A stretch of DNA of 39,199 bases from JBLKSS01 sp047607725. GTDB taxonomy: Bacteria; Pseudomonadota; Gammaproteobacteria; Enterobacterales; Enterobacteriaceae. A program made the translations under genes and the position numbers. Where the stretch lies: assembly GCF_047607725.1 (NCBI RefSeq), contig NZ_JBLKSS010000041.1, forward strand, positions 1 to 39,199. Reading direction: 5' to 3'. The notes below the pieces were generated by a model. It was not told where the DNA came from. It saw only the letters and a program-made list of their open reading frames with translations, and did no database searches. Below, one piece after another: positions 7,927-15,833 of the stretch (position 1 is its first letter; every line of letters starts with the position of its first letter).

Positions 7927-8280
7927 ATGGATCAATCGACGCTGTTAAGTTATTGCATGACCAAACCGGGCGCGGTACAGAGCGTACGTCAGGAGTGGTA
8001 GGCAAACCAGATTAAAGTCGGGGAGGTGATGTTTGCCATGACCCATACCGTGGACGGTAGACCGGCGGTATCGCTGAAAGACAGCGCCGAAATGGCCGAG
8101 GCATTACGTAGCGCGTTTAACGCGGCGGTGCCGGGCGAGCGGCTGAATAAAGCCCACTGGAGCACGCTGTTTCTTGACGGCGATATCCCTGATTCACAGT
8201 TTTATCAGCTGGTGGACGCTTCCTGGCAATGGGCGGTGTCAGGCCTGCCGGAAGCGACGCGCCAAACGCTGAATATCTGA
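7927..8280 (+). pseudogene. yjbR: YjbR/MmcQ family protein with early amber codon
   Basis: The frame opens MDQSTLLSYCMTKPGAVQSVRQEW, matching the E. coli YjbR N-terminus, then hits TAG at 7999-8001. Without a break in frame it continues NQIKVGEVMFAM...GRPAVSLK...LNKAHWSTLFLDGDIPDSQFYQLVDASW to the natural stop at 8280. The family has a CyaY-like fold and a DNA-binding-like surface, with unclear function. A GGGGAGGTG stretch at 8020-8028 precedes ATGs at 8029 and 8038, so reinitiation could yield a fragment of about 80 residues. The upstream yjbQ is intact. Confidence 0.9.
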
Positions 8281-8491
8281 AGCGGCGGTGTTCCGTCCGC
8301 AACGGAAAACCCGCGTGCCGCGAGGCATAGCGGCGGCCTGGCACGGTATTACCAAAAGGCCGCGTTCAGACCCTGAGGCGCTTCTGAAGCGGCGGTCTCT
8401 GAGGCGCTAACGCGCCGGCGGTTCCGCGGCCAAGGCGCTAGACGTCAGCGGAGGTCGCGAGGCACTCTCTTCCCGTCTGTCCGGCCGCACC

Positions 8492-11335
8492 CTAGGCTTT
8501 TTGCAGCGCGCGTTCGAGAATGGGACGCAGGAAGCGCGCGGTATGGGACGCTTTACAGGCCGCCACCGTTTCCGGCGTGCCGGCGACCAAAATTTCACCG
8601 CCGCCGTTACCGCCCTCCGGGCCAAGATCAACGATCCAATCGGCGGTTTTGATTACGTCCAGGTTATGCTCAATCACCACGATGGTATTGCCCTGATCCC
8701 GCAGCTGATGCAGCACCACCAGCAATTGCTGAATATCGGCGAAATGCAGACCGGTCGTCGGCTCGTCGAGGATATACAGCGTTTGGCCGGTGCCACGCTT
8801 GGACAGCTCGCGCGCCAGCTTGACCCGCTGCGCCTCGCCGCCGGACAGCGTGGTGGCGGATTGCCCTAAGCGGATATAGGACAGACCGACATCTATCAGC
8901 GTCTGCAGTTTGCGCGCCAGGGCAGGAACGGCGTCGAAAAACTCGCGCGCTTCTTCGATGGTCATCTCCAGCACCTGATGGATATTCTTGCCCTTATATT
9001 TCACTTCCAGGGTTTCACGGTTGTAGCGCTGGCCCTTGCAGTGATCGCAGGGAACATAAATATCCGGCAGGAAATGCATTTCCACCTTGATGACGCTATC
9101 GCCCTGGCAGGCTTCGCAGCGCCCGCCGCGCACGTTGAAGCTGAAACGGCCGGGCGTATAACCGCGGGCGCGGGATTCCGGTACACCGGCGAACAACTCG
9201 CGCACCGGCGTAAACACGCCCGTGTAGGTCGCGGGATTGGAGCGCGGCGTCCGGCCGATAGGACTTTGATCGATATCGATGACTTTATCGAAATGCTCCA
9301 GGCCCTGCACATCGCGATAGGGCGCCACTTCGGTAGTGGTAGCGCCGTTAAGCTGGCGCTGCGCTACCGGGAACAGCGTGTCGTTGATAAGCGTGGATTT
9401 GCCCGAGCCGGAAACGCCGGTGATGCAGGTAAATAGCCCCACCGGCAGGGTCAGCGTCACGTCCTTGAGATTATTGCCGCGCGCGCCGACCAGCTTCAAT
9501 ACCCGGGTGGGGTCCGCCGGGATGCGCGCCTGAGGAATGGAGATTTCCTGCTTGCCGCTGATGAACTGGCCGGTCAGCGACGCCGGATGGGCCATGATCT
9601 CCTCGGCGGTGCCTTCGGCCACCACCTCGCCACCGTGTACGCCGGCGCCCGGACCGATATCTATAATGTGATCGGCGGCGCGGATAGCGTCCTCGTCGTG
9701 CTCCACTACGATCACCGTATTGCCGAGATCGCGCAGATGCACCAGGGTTTCCAGCAACCGCTCGTTATCACGCTGATGCAAACCGATGGAAGGTTCATCC
9801 AGCACATACATCACGCCCACCAGGCCGGCACCAATCTGGCTGGCTAAACGGATGCGCTGCGCCTCGCCGCCGGACAGCGTTTCCGCCGAACGCGACAGGG
9901 AAAGGTAGTTCAGGCCGACGTTGACCAGAAACTTCAGCCGATCGCGGATCTCTTTCAGTACTTTTTCAGCGATTTTGGCGCGCTGACCGCTCAGTTTCAT
10001 GTCGTCGAAAAACGCCAACGCATGGCCGATGCCCATCTCGGAAATTTCCGGCAGGGTGGTGTGCTCCACGAAAACGTGGCGGGCTTCACGCCGCAGACGG
10101 GTCCCGCCGCAGGTGGCGCAGGGACGGTTGCTGATATATTTGGCCAGCTCTTCCCGCACCGCGGTGGACTCGGTTTCCTTATAGCGGCGCTCCATGTTCG
10201 GTAGCACCCCTTCAAACGGGTGGCGCCGCACCGAGGTGTCGCCGCGATCGTTAATATATTTAAATTCGATGTTTTCCTTGCCGGACCCGAAAAGAATTTT
10301 TTGCTGAACCGTCGGACTCAGCGCATGGAACGGCGCCTCGACGTCGAACTTATAGTGTTCGGCCAACGAGCGCAGCATCTGGAAATAATAGAAGTTGCGC
10401 CGATCCCAGCCGCGAATGGCGCCGCCAGCCAGGGAGATGTCCTGATTTTGCAATACCCGATCGGGATCAAAGTACTGCTGCACACCGAGCCCGTCGCAGG
10501 TGGGGCAGGCGCCAGCCGGGTTGTTGAAGGAGAAAAGCCGGGGCTCCAGCTCAGGCATGCTATAGCCGCAGATCGGGCAGGCGAAGTTGGCGGAAAACAG
10601 CAGTTCTTCCGCTTTTTCGTCATCCATATCCGCCACCACCGCGGTACCACCTGAGAGACCGAGCGCGGTTTCAAAGGATTCCGCCAGGCGCTGTGCGAGA
10701 TCCTCGTGCACCTTGAAACGATCGACCACGACTTCGATGGTATGTTTTTTTTGCAGCTCGAGTTTCGGCGGATCCGACAAATCGCAGACCTCCCCGTCGA
10801 TACGCGCCCGGATATAGCCCTGCGTCGCCAAATTTTCCAGCGTTTTGCTGTGCTCCCCCTTGCGCTCTTTCACGATGGGCGCCAGGAGCATCAGTCGTTT
10901 GCCTTCCGGCTGCGACAGCACATTATCCACCATCTGGCTAACGGTCTGCGCCGCCAGTGGTACATCATGATCCGGGCAGCGCGGTTCGCCGACGCGGGCG
11001 TACAAAAGACGCAGATAATCGTGGATTTCGGTTATCGTTCCCACCGTCGAGCGCGGATTATGGGACGTGGATTTTTGTTCAATCGAAATGGCGGGCGACA
11101 GCCCTTCGATATGATCCACATCCGGTTTTTCCATCAACGACAGAAACTGCCGGGCATAGGCAGAAAGCGACTCGACATAGCGACGCTGGCCCTCGGCATA
11201 GAGCGTATCAAACGCCAGCGATGATTTCCCGGAGCCTGATAAGCCGGTAATCACTATCAATTTATCGCGGGGTATCACCAGACTGATGTTTTTCAGGTTA
11301 TGGGTACGAGCACCACGAACTTCAATCTTATCCAT
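8492..11335 (-). CDS. uvrA: Excinuclease ABC subunit A
   Basis: 947 aa (E. coli 940). UvrA is the damage-sensing ABC ATPase of nucleotide excision repair. The first ATPase half has Walker A GLSGSGKSS at 31-39, a zinc module beginning CPICGYSMPELEPRLFSFNN and the signature LSGGEAQRIRLASQ. The second half has Walker A GVSGSGKST, the zinc finger CEAC...CDHC, and LSGGEAQRVKLARELSKRGTGQ with LYILDEPTTGLHF. All zinc cysteines are present. One conserved glycine after the second CxxC is serine (CQGDS rather than CQGDG). The gene is divergent from ssb with a shared LexA-type box between them. Intact. Confidence 0.97.
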   Translation of the reverse strand: MDKIEVRGARTHNLKNISLVIPRDKLIVITGLSGSGKSSLAFDTLYAEGQRRYVESLSAYARQFLSLMEKPDVDHIEGLSPAISIEQKSTSHNPRSTVGTITEIHDYLRLLYARVGEPRCPDHDVPLAAQTVSQMVDNVLSQPEGKRLMLLAPIVKERKGEHSKTLENLATQGYIRARIDGEVCDLSDPPKLELQKKHTIEVVVDRFKVHEDLAQRLAESFETALGLSGGTAVVADMDDEKAEELLFSANFACPICGYSMPELEPRLFSFNNPAGACPTCDGLGVQQYFDPDRVLQNQDISLAGGAIRGWDRRNFYYFQMLRSLAEHYKFDVEAPFHALSPTVQQKILFGSGKENIEFKYINDRGDTSVRRHPFEGVLPNMERRYKETESTAVREELAKYISNRPCATCGGTRLRREARHVFVEHTTLPEISEMGIGHALAFFDDMKLSGQRAKIAEKVLKEIRDRLKFLVNVGLNYLSLSRSAETLSGGEAQRIRLASQIGAGLVGVMYVLDEPSIGLHQRDNERLLETLVHLRDLGNTVIVVEHDEDAIRAADHIIDIGPGAGVHGGEVVAEGTAEEIMAHPASLTGQFISGKQEISIPQARIPADPTRVLKLVGARGNNLKDVTLTLPVGLFTCITGVSGSGKSTLINDTLFPVAQRQLNGATTTEVAPYRDVQGLEHFDKVIDIDQSPIGRTPRSNPATYTGVFTPVRELFAGVPESRARGYTPGRFSFNVRGGRCEACQGDSVIKVEMHFLPDIYVPCDHCKGQRYNRETLEVKYKGKNIHQVLEMTIEEAREFFDAVPALARKLQTLIDVGLSYIRLGQSATTLSGGEAQRVKLARELSKRGTGQTLYILDEPTTGLHFADIQQLLVVLHQLRDQGNTIVVIEHNLDVIKTADWIVDLGPEGGNGGGEILVAGTPETVAACKASHTARFLRPILERALQKA

Positions 11336-11432
11336 TCAACTAATCCCAACACCGGATGAACTAGGGTGGCCTGTGCGGTTGACAAAACAAAACCGAGGCG
11401 GCGCGAAACAGTCAATTATGGCACAAAAAAAA

Positions 11433-11448
11433 CTGAATGAATATCCAG
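11433..11448. promoter_or_regulatory. LexA (SOS) box in the uvrA-ssb divergent region
   Basis: CTGAATGAATATCCAG corresponds to the E. coli uvrA/ssb SOS box CTGAATGAATATACAG (reverse of the usual CTGT-N8-TCAG display) with one change, A to C, in the ACAG half-site. Both genes' promoters flank it. The altered half-site may weaken LexA binding. Confidence 0.65.
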
Positions 11449-11584
11449 TATTGATTGTAACAAATAACTCTGCTTCACCCAGTTTCTCGCTGCGCAGTCC
11501 AAGTTTCTAAACATGTTCTTTAAGTGTTGGCAATGGTAAACTTGAGCGATTAAACTTAGTCATTCATCTTATCAGGAGATCCCC

Positions 11585-12100
11585 ATGGCCAGCAGAGGCG
11601 TTAATAAAGTGATTCTAGTCGGAAACCTGGGCCAGGATCCGGAAGTCCGCCATATGCCTAACGGTGGTGCGGTAGCCAACATCACTCTGGCCACCTCTGA
11701 GAGCTGGCGCGACAAGCAGACCGGCGATACCAAGGAGAAAACGGAATGGCACCGCGTGGTGCTGTTTGGCAAGCTGGCCGAGGTGGCGGGTGAATATTTA
11801 CGTAAGGGCTCCCAGGTGTATATCGAGGGATCACTGCAGACCCGCAAATGGCAAGACCAGAGCGGCCAGGATCGATACACCACCGAGGTGGTGGTCAATA
11901 TAGGCGGCACGATGCAAATGCTCGGCGGTCGACAGGGCGGCGCGGCGGGCGGTAACGCCGGTAGCACGCAGCAGGGCGACTGGGGACAGCCGCAGCAGCC
12001 GCAGGGCAATAACGCGCCGGCGGCGCGCCCCGCGCAGAACGCAGCGCCGGCGCCCAGCAACGAGTCGCCGATGGACTTTGATGACGATATTCCGTTCTGA
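11585..12100 (+). CDS. ssb: Single-stranded DNA-binding protein
   Basis: 171 aa (E. coli 178). The OB-fold domain spans about residues 5-110 (VNKVILVGNLGQDPEVR, TEWHRVVLFGKLAEVAGEYLRKG, YIEGSLQTRKWQDQSGQDRYTTEVV). A glycine/glutamine/proline-rich linker follows, and then the acidic tip MDFDDDIPF that docks SSB partners such as RecQ, ExoI and the DNA polymerase III chi subunit. AGGAG lies 7 bases before the ATG. Intact, with its own terminator. A chromosome breakpoint lies just downstream. Confidence 0.98.
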   Translation: MASRGVNKVILVGNLGQDPEVRHMPNGGAVANITLATSESWRDKQTGDTKEKTEWHRVVLFGKLAEVAGEYLRKGSQVYIEGSLQTRKWQDQSGQDRYTTEVVVNIGGTMQMLGGRQGGAAGGNAGSTQQGDWGQPQQPQGNNAPAARPAQNAAPAPSNESPMDFDDDIPF

Positions 12101-12139
12101 GGCTAACCTTAGACAACATTGTCAATAATGCGCAAATAC

Positions 12140-12168
12140 AACCTCCTATAACCAGGAGGTTTTTTTTG
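12140..12168 (+). terminator. Intrinsic terminator of ssb
   Basis: AACCTCCT and AGGAGGTT form an 8-bp stem around a 6-base loop, followed by a run of eight T. Confidence 0.9.
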
Positions 12169-12265
12169 TTTTAACTTGACGCTGAAGACGTTAACGGTAA
12201 TGGGGTGATTTAATGAATATCATATCCTTTACTTTCACGTACACTATTTAGTGGCCTACTTAAAA
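12169..12265. other. Inferred rearrangement junction between the ssb block and the yajO-dxs block
   Basis: Genes to the left (pspG to ssb) sit near 91-92 min in E. coli; genes to the right (yajO to ybaV) sit near 9-10 min. The yajO reading frame stops resembling the family after about 16 codons, at roughly 12265, and ssb ends with an intact terminator at 12168. The breakpoint must lie in this interval. No IS end or obvious repeat was seen in it. The remaining space to dxs (12317-12573) holds no gene I can support. Confidence 0.6.
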
Positions 12266-12316
12266 TAACAGGCGGGACACGCGCAGGCCGGTCTGGCCGA
12301 GGGTGGTATATTCCAT
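12260..12316 (-). pseudogene. yajO: yajO N-terminal remnant (aldo/keto reductase)
   Basis: On the minus strand, after a CTGGAG Shine-Dalgarno, ATG starts MEYTTLGQTGLRVSRL and then LF and TAA. Aldo/keto reductases of the YajO type begin very similarly (M-Y--LG-T-LRVSRLCLG). In E. coli yajO (required for efficient thiazole formation from ribose sugars, 324 aa) directly follows dxs on the same strand, which is the position here. Only the start survives; the catalytic Asp-Tyr-Lys-His residues are all missing. Confidence rests on synteny plus 16 residues. Confidence 0.75.
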
Positions 12317-12573
12317 AGTCATCTCCAGATGAAAAGCGCCGTAAAGGGAAATAATAAGTATAGGCACCGGCGACGGCGACGCGGGCTACCGATAACGGCT
12401 TTACGTGACTAACGGCACAAATGGCGCAAAAGCGGATAAAAATCGGCGCGGGCGTAAAGGCGTCATGGGCGCTCAGTGCCGGGGGAAACAGCACAAGCGT
12501 CTACGCCGGAAAACCGGCGCCAACGCGGGAGGGGAGGCTTCCGGCAACGGCCGCGCGCGCCCGCGCCGCGGGC

Positions 12574-14436
12574 TTAGGCCAGCCAGTTCTCTATTTGCCG
12601 GCGGATCCCTGCGCCGTCGAGGCCCAGATCGGCGCGGATCTCCTCTTGGCCACCCTGGGGGATGAAATGGTCAGGCAGGCCGATGTTCAATACCGGCACC
12701 TGCAGCCGCTGGTGCATGACGAATTCGTTCACGCCGCTGCCGGCGCCGCCCATTATGGCATTCTCCTCAACCGTCACCAGCGCCTGATAACTGGCTGCCA
12801 GTTCCTTTATGAGCGCGCCGTCGAGTGGTTTGACGAAGCGCATATCCACAAGCGTCGCGTTCAGCGCCGCCGCCGCCGCCTCGGCCTGGGGCAACAAGGT
12901 GCCGAAATTGAGAATCGCCACGCCGGCGCCCTGGCGGCGCACTACCCCTTTACCCAGCGGCAATTCATACAGCTCGCTGAGCGAGGCGCCGGTGCCGTTA
13001 CCGCGCGGATAACGCACCGCGCTCGGCCCTGCCCGATAGTGATACCCCGTGTGCAGCATCAGCCAGCACTCGTTTTCGTCGCTGGGCGTCATGATGAGCA
13101 TGTTGGGAATACAGCGCAGGTAAGAGAGATCGAACGCACCCTGGTGGGTCTGGCCGTCGGCACCCACGACGCCGCCGCGATCGATGGCGAACAGCACCGG
13201 CAGATTCTGAATCGCCACGTCGTGGATCACCTGATCGTAGGCGCGCTGCAAAAAGGTGGAGTAGATAGCGACCACAGGGTGATAACCGCCGATCGCCAGA
13301 CCCGCGGCGAAGGTGACCGCATGCTGCTCGGCGATGGCGACATCAAAATACTGGCGCGGATATTGGCGTGAAAAGGCAACCATGCTGGAGCCTTCGCGCA
13401 TGGCGGGGGTAATCGCCATCAACTTATCATCGCCGGCGGCGGTAGCGCATAGCCAATCGCCGAAAATGGCCGAGTAGGAGGGGCATCCGCCGCCGCTTTT
13501 CGGCAGGGTGCCGATTTGGGGATCGAATTTCGGCACCGCATGCCAGCTGATGGGGTCTTTCTCCGCCGGCGCATAGCCGCGGCCTTTTTTGGTCATGATA
13601 TGCAGCAGCTGTGGGCCTTTCTTGGCACGCATATTTTTCAGCGTCTGCACCAGACCCTGCACATCATGGCCGTCCACCGGGCCGATATAGTTAAATCCCA
13701 GCTCCTCGAACAGCGTGCCCGGCACCACCATACCTTTAATGTGCTCTTCGGTGCGCTTCACCAGCTCCTTGATCGGCGGAATGCCGGACAGAACCTTTTT
13801 GCCGCCCTCGCGCAGGGTGGAGTAAAGCTTGCCGGACAGGATCTGCGCCAGATGATTATTGAGCGCCCCAACGTTTTCCGAAATGGACATTTCATTGTCG
13901 TTAAGCACCACCAGCAAATCGGATTTGATATCGCCGGCGTGATTCATGGCCTCGAACGCCATACCGGCGGTGATGGCGCCATCGCCGATAACGCAGACCG
14001 TGCGGCGGCCCAAGCCCTCATGCTCCGCCGCCACCGCCATGCCGAGCCCGGCGCTAATGGAGGTGGAGGAGTGGCCTACCGATAACTGGTCATATTCGCT
14101 TTCGCCCCGCCACGGAAACGGATGCAGGCCGTTGCGCTGGCGGATGGTGGCGATGCGATCCCGACGTCCGGTCAGGATTTTGTGCGGATAGGCCTGATGG
14201 CCGACATCCCAAATCAGCCGATCGAACGGCGTGTTATAGACGTAATGCAGCGCCACCGTCAGTTCCACCGTCCCCAGCCCCGAGGCGAAATGGCCACTTG
14301 AGCGGCTGACGCTGTTGAGCAAAAATTGCCGCAGCTCGTCGCACAGCGCCACCAGACTCTCTTTGGGTAACTGGCGCAGCTCCATAGGATTATCGGCCAG
14401 GACCAGCGTCGGGTATTTCTTTGTATCAAGGCTCAT
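12574..14436 (-). CDS. dxs: 1-Deoxy-D-xylulose-5-phosphate synthase
   Basis: 620 aa, identical in length to E. coli Dxs. The enzyme condenses pyruvate and glyceraldehyde 3-phosphate using thiamine diphosphate, the first step of the MEP isoprenoid pathway and a feeder for thiamine and pyridoxal synthesis. Visible motifs are SRSSGHFASGLG with His49, GDGAITAGMAFEAMNHAG for TPP-Mg binding, NDNEMSISENVG, the catalytic Glu in DVAIAEQHAVTFA near 370, and VEENAIMGGAGSGVNE near the C-terminus. It lies 37 bases downstream of ispA in the xseB-ispA-dxs operon. Intact. Confidence 0.98.
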   Translation of the reverse strand: MSLDTKKYPTLVLADNPMELRQLPKESLVALCDELRQFLLNSVSRSSGHFASGLGTVELTVALHYVYNTPFDRLIWDVGHQAYPHKILTGRRDRIATIRQRNGLHPFPWRGESEYDQLSVGHSSTSISAGLGMAVAAEHEGLGRRTVCVIGDGAITAGMAFEAMNHAGDIKSDLLVVLNDNEMSISENVGALNNHLAQILSGKLYSTLREGGKKVLSGIPPIKELVKRTEEHIKGMVVPGTLFEELGFNYIGPVDGHDVQGLVQTLKNMRAKKGPQLLHIMTKKGRGYAPAEKDPISWHAVPKFDPQIGTLPKSGGGCPSYSAIFGDWLCATAAGDDKLMAITPAMREGSSMVAFSRQYPRQYFDVAIAEQHAVTFAAGLAIGGYHPVVAIYSTFLQRAYDQVIHDVAIQNLPVLFAIDRGGVVGADGQTHQGAFDLSYLRCIPNMLIMTPSDENECWLMLHTGYHYRAGPSAVRYPRGNGTGASLSELYELPLGKGVVRRQGAGVAILNFGTLLPQAEAAAAALNATLVDMRFVKPLDGALIKELAASYQALVTVEENAIMGGAGSGVNEFVMHQRLQVPVLNIGLPDHFIPQGGQEEIRADLGLDGAGIRRQIENWLA

Positions 14437-14473
14437 GGGGTACTCATATCTGAGGTATAAAAAACCACATCAC

Positions 14474-15376
14474 TTATTTGTCACGTTCAATAATATAGCG
14501 CGCCAGCGCCACCAGCGTGGCGGTATCATAACCGAGTGCGGCGACACATTCTAAGGATGCTAGCGATTCGTGATACAGATCCTGAGCCTTGGCCCGCGCC
14601 ATGTCCAGTCCCAGCAGGGCCGGATAGGTGCTTTTGCCTAATTCCTGGTCCGCTCCCTGCCGCTTGCCGGTGGTTTGGCTGTCGCCCACGACATCAAGAA
14701 TATCGTCTTGTACCTGGAAAGCCAGGCCGATGGCGGCGGCGAATCGATCGAGATAGCCCAGCGCCGGGCCGCCGCATTCGCCGGCCGCCAGCGCGCCCAT
14801 CCGCACCGCTGCGTGAATAAGGGCGCCGGTCTTGTGCCGGTGAATTGTCTCCAGACGCGCGGCGGACACCTGCTGACCCTCCGCCGCCAAGTCCAGCGCC
14901 TGCCCGAGGCACATGCCGTCGGCACCGCTGGCGGCGGCCAGGGTCGAGATCATTTGCAGCCTATCCTGTGCGCTGACCTCAGGCATTTCCGCATCGGCCA
15001 GGATGCTGAAGGCCAGGGTTTGCAACGCATCGCCGGCCAGAATGGCGGTAGTTTCACCGAATTTGACGTGGCAGGTCGGCAAGCCACGGCGCAGCACGTC
15101 GTTATCCATCGCCGGCAGATCGTCATGAATCAGCGAATAGGCATGGATACACTCAATCGCGCTCGCCGGCGCGTCAAGGCTTGCGGGCGTGAGTCCGAAT
15201 AGCCGGCCGGTCTGATAAACCAAAAAGGGACGCAGCCGTTTGCCCCCCAGCAGAGCGCCGTGGCGCATGGCCTGGACAAGCGGCTCCTGCTGGCTGGCGA
15301 GGGTGTGGAGATAATGTTCCAACGCCGCATCCACCTGCTGGCGGCTATCCTCTAACGCGCGCGCGAAATCAGTCAT
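14474..15376 (-). CDS. ispA: Farnesyl diphosphate synthase (geranyltranstransferase)
   Basis: 300 aa (E. coli 299). It joins isopentenyl diphosphate to dimethylallyl/geranyl diphosphate to give farnesyl diphosphate for quinones, heme O and undecaprenyl phosphate. GGKRLRPFLVYQTG, the first aspartate-rich motif HDDLPAMDND, KTGALIHAAVRMGA and the second aspartate-rich motif QDDILDVVGD are present. The first motif core DDxxxxD is kept; the next residues are ND V instead of the DDD of E. coli. Its ATG overlaps the xseB stop (ATGA). The farnesyl product feeds CyoE, encoded nearby. Intact. Confidence 0.97.
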   Translation of the reverse strand: MTDFARALEDSRQQVDAALEHYLHTLASQQEPLVQAMRHGALLGGKRLRPFLVYQTGRLFGLTPASLDAPASAIECIHAYSLIHDDLPAMDNDVLRRGLPTCHVKFGETTAILAGDALQTLAFSILADAEMPEVSAQDRLQMISTLAAASGADGMCLGQALDLAAEGQQVSAARLETIHRHKTGALIHAAVRMGALAAGECGGPALGYLDRFAAAIGLAFQVQDDILDVVGDSQTTGKRQGADQELGKSTYPALLGLDMARAKAQDLYHESLASLECVAALGYDTATLVALARYIIERDK

Positions 15377-15621
15377 AGCGCATCATTTTCCGGCGCAAAG
15401 GGGGTAAGCTGTGCGTCTGGCGTGTCATTTAACAAGATTTGCACCCGCTGTTCCGCCTGTTGCAGCGTTTTCTGACCCTGGCGCGCCAGCTGCACGCCCT
15501 GCTCGAATTCGTTAAGCGCCTGCTCCAGCGGCAATTCCCCGGATTCGAGGCGGGTGACTATCTGCTCCAGTTCTTTCAGGGCAGTTTCAAAACTGGCGGG
15601 TTGTTCAGCTTTTTTTGGCAT
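15373..15621 (-). CDS. xseB: Exodeoxyribonuclease VII small subunit
   Basis: 82 aa (E. coli 80). The sequence FETALKELEQIVTRLESGELPLEQALNEFEQGVQLARQ is the standard XseB helical hairpin that binds the large XseA subunit; the complex degrades single-stranded DNA. The acidic C-terminal tail is typical. First gene of the xseB-ispA-dxs operon, with a weak AGGA site. The stop overlaps the ispA start by four bases. Intact. Confidence 0.96.
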   Translation of the reverse strand: MPKKAEQPASFETALKELEQIVTRLESGELPLEQALNEFEQGVQLARQGQKTLQQAEQRVQILLNDTPDAQLTPFAPENDAL

Positions 15622-15662
15622 AGATCTGTATCCTACCGGTCAATAGCGAAGGCGCGGGTGGC

Positions 15663-15769
15663 GGCCCACGTTAGCCCAGAGTGCGATGATAAGCAAATTG
15701 CGCCTTAATCCCGCGGCATAAAGTGGTATACTCCGCGCCGACAGGCCGAGGCCAGGGCTAACGTGGGCC
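15663..15769. repeat. 15-bp perfect inverted repeat bracketing the xseB/thiI intergenic region
   Basis: GGCCCACGTTAGCCC at 15663-15677 and its exact reverse complement GGGCTAACGTGGGCC at 15755-15769 enclose 77 bases. The enclosed DNA holds a TATACT (15727-15732), a candidate -10 for thiI. The arms could pair in a thiI transcript only if it starts upstream of 15663, or be paired binding sites. Confidence 0.75.
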
Positions 15770-15833
15770 AGTGCCCCATTATATAACGTGTTGCGACGCG
15801 TGACTCTTTAATGATCAAATAACGACTATCGCT

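Noticed and set aside
12210..12494. 94-codon minus-strand frame between ssb and dxs
   Set aside because: Overlaps the yajO remnant in another frame and has no recognisable features.
12421..13371. 316-codon plus-strand frame over the dxs 3' end
   Set aside because: Overlaps intact dxs on the other strand and resembles nothing.
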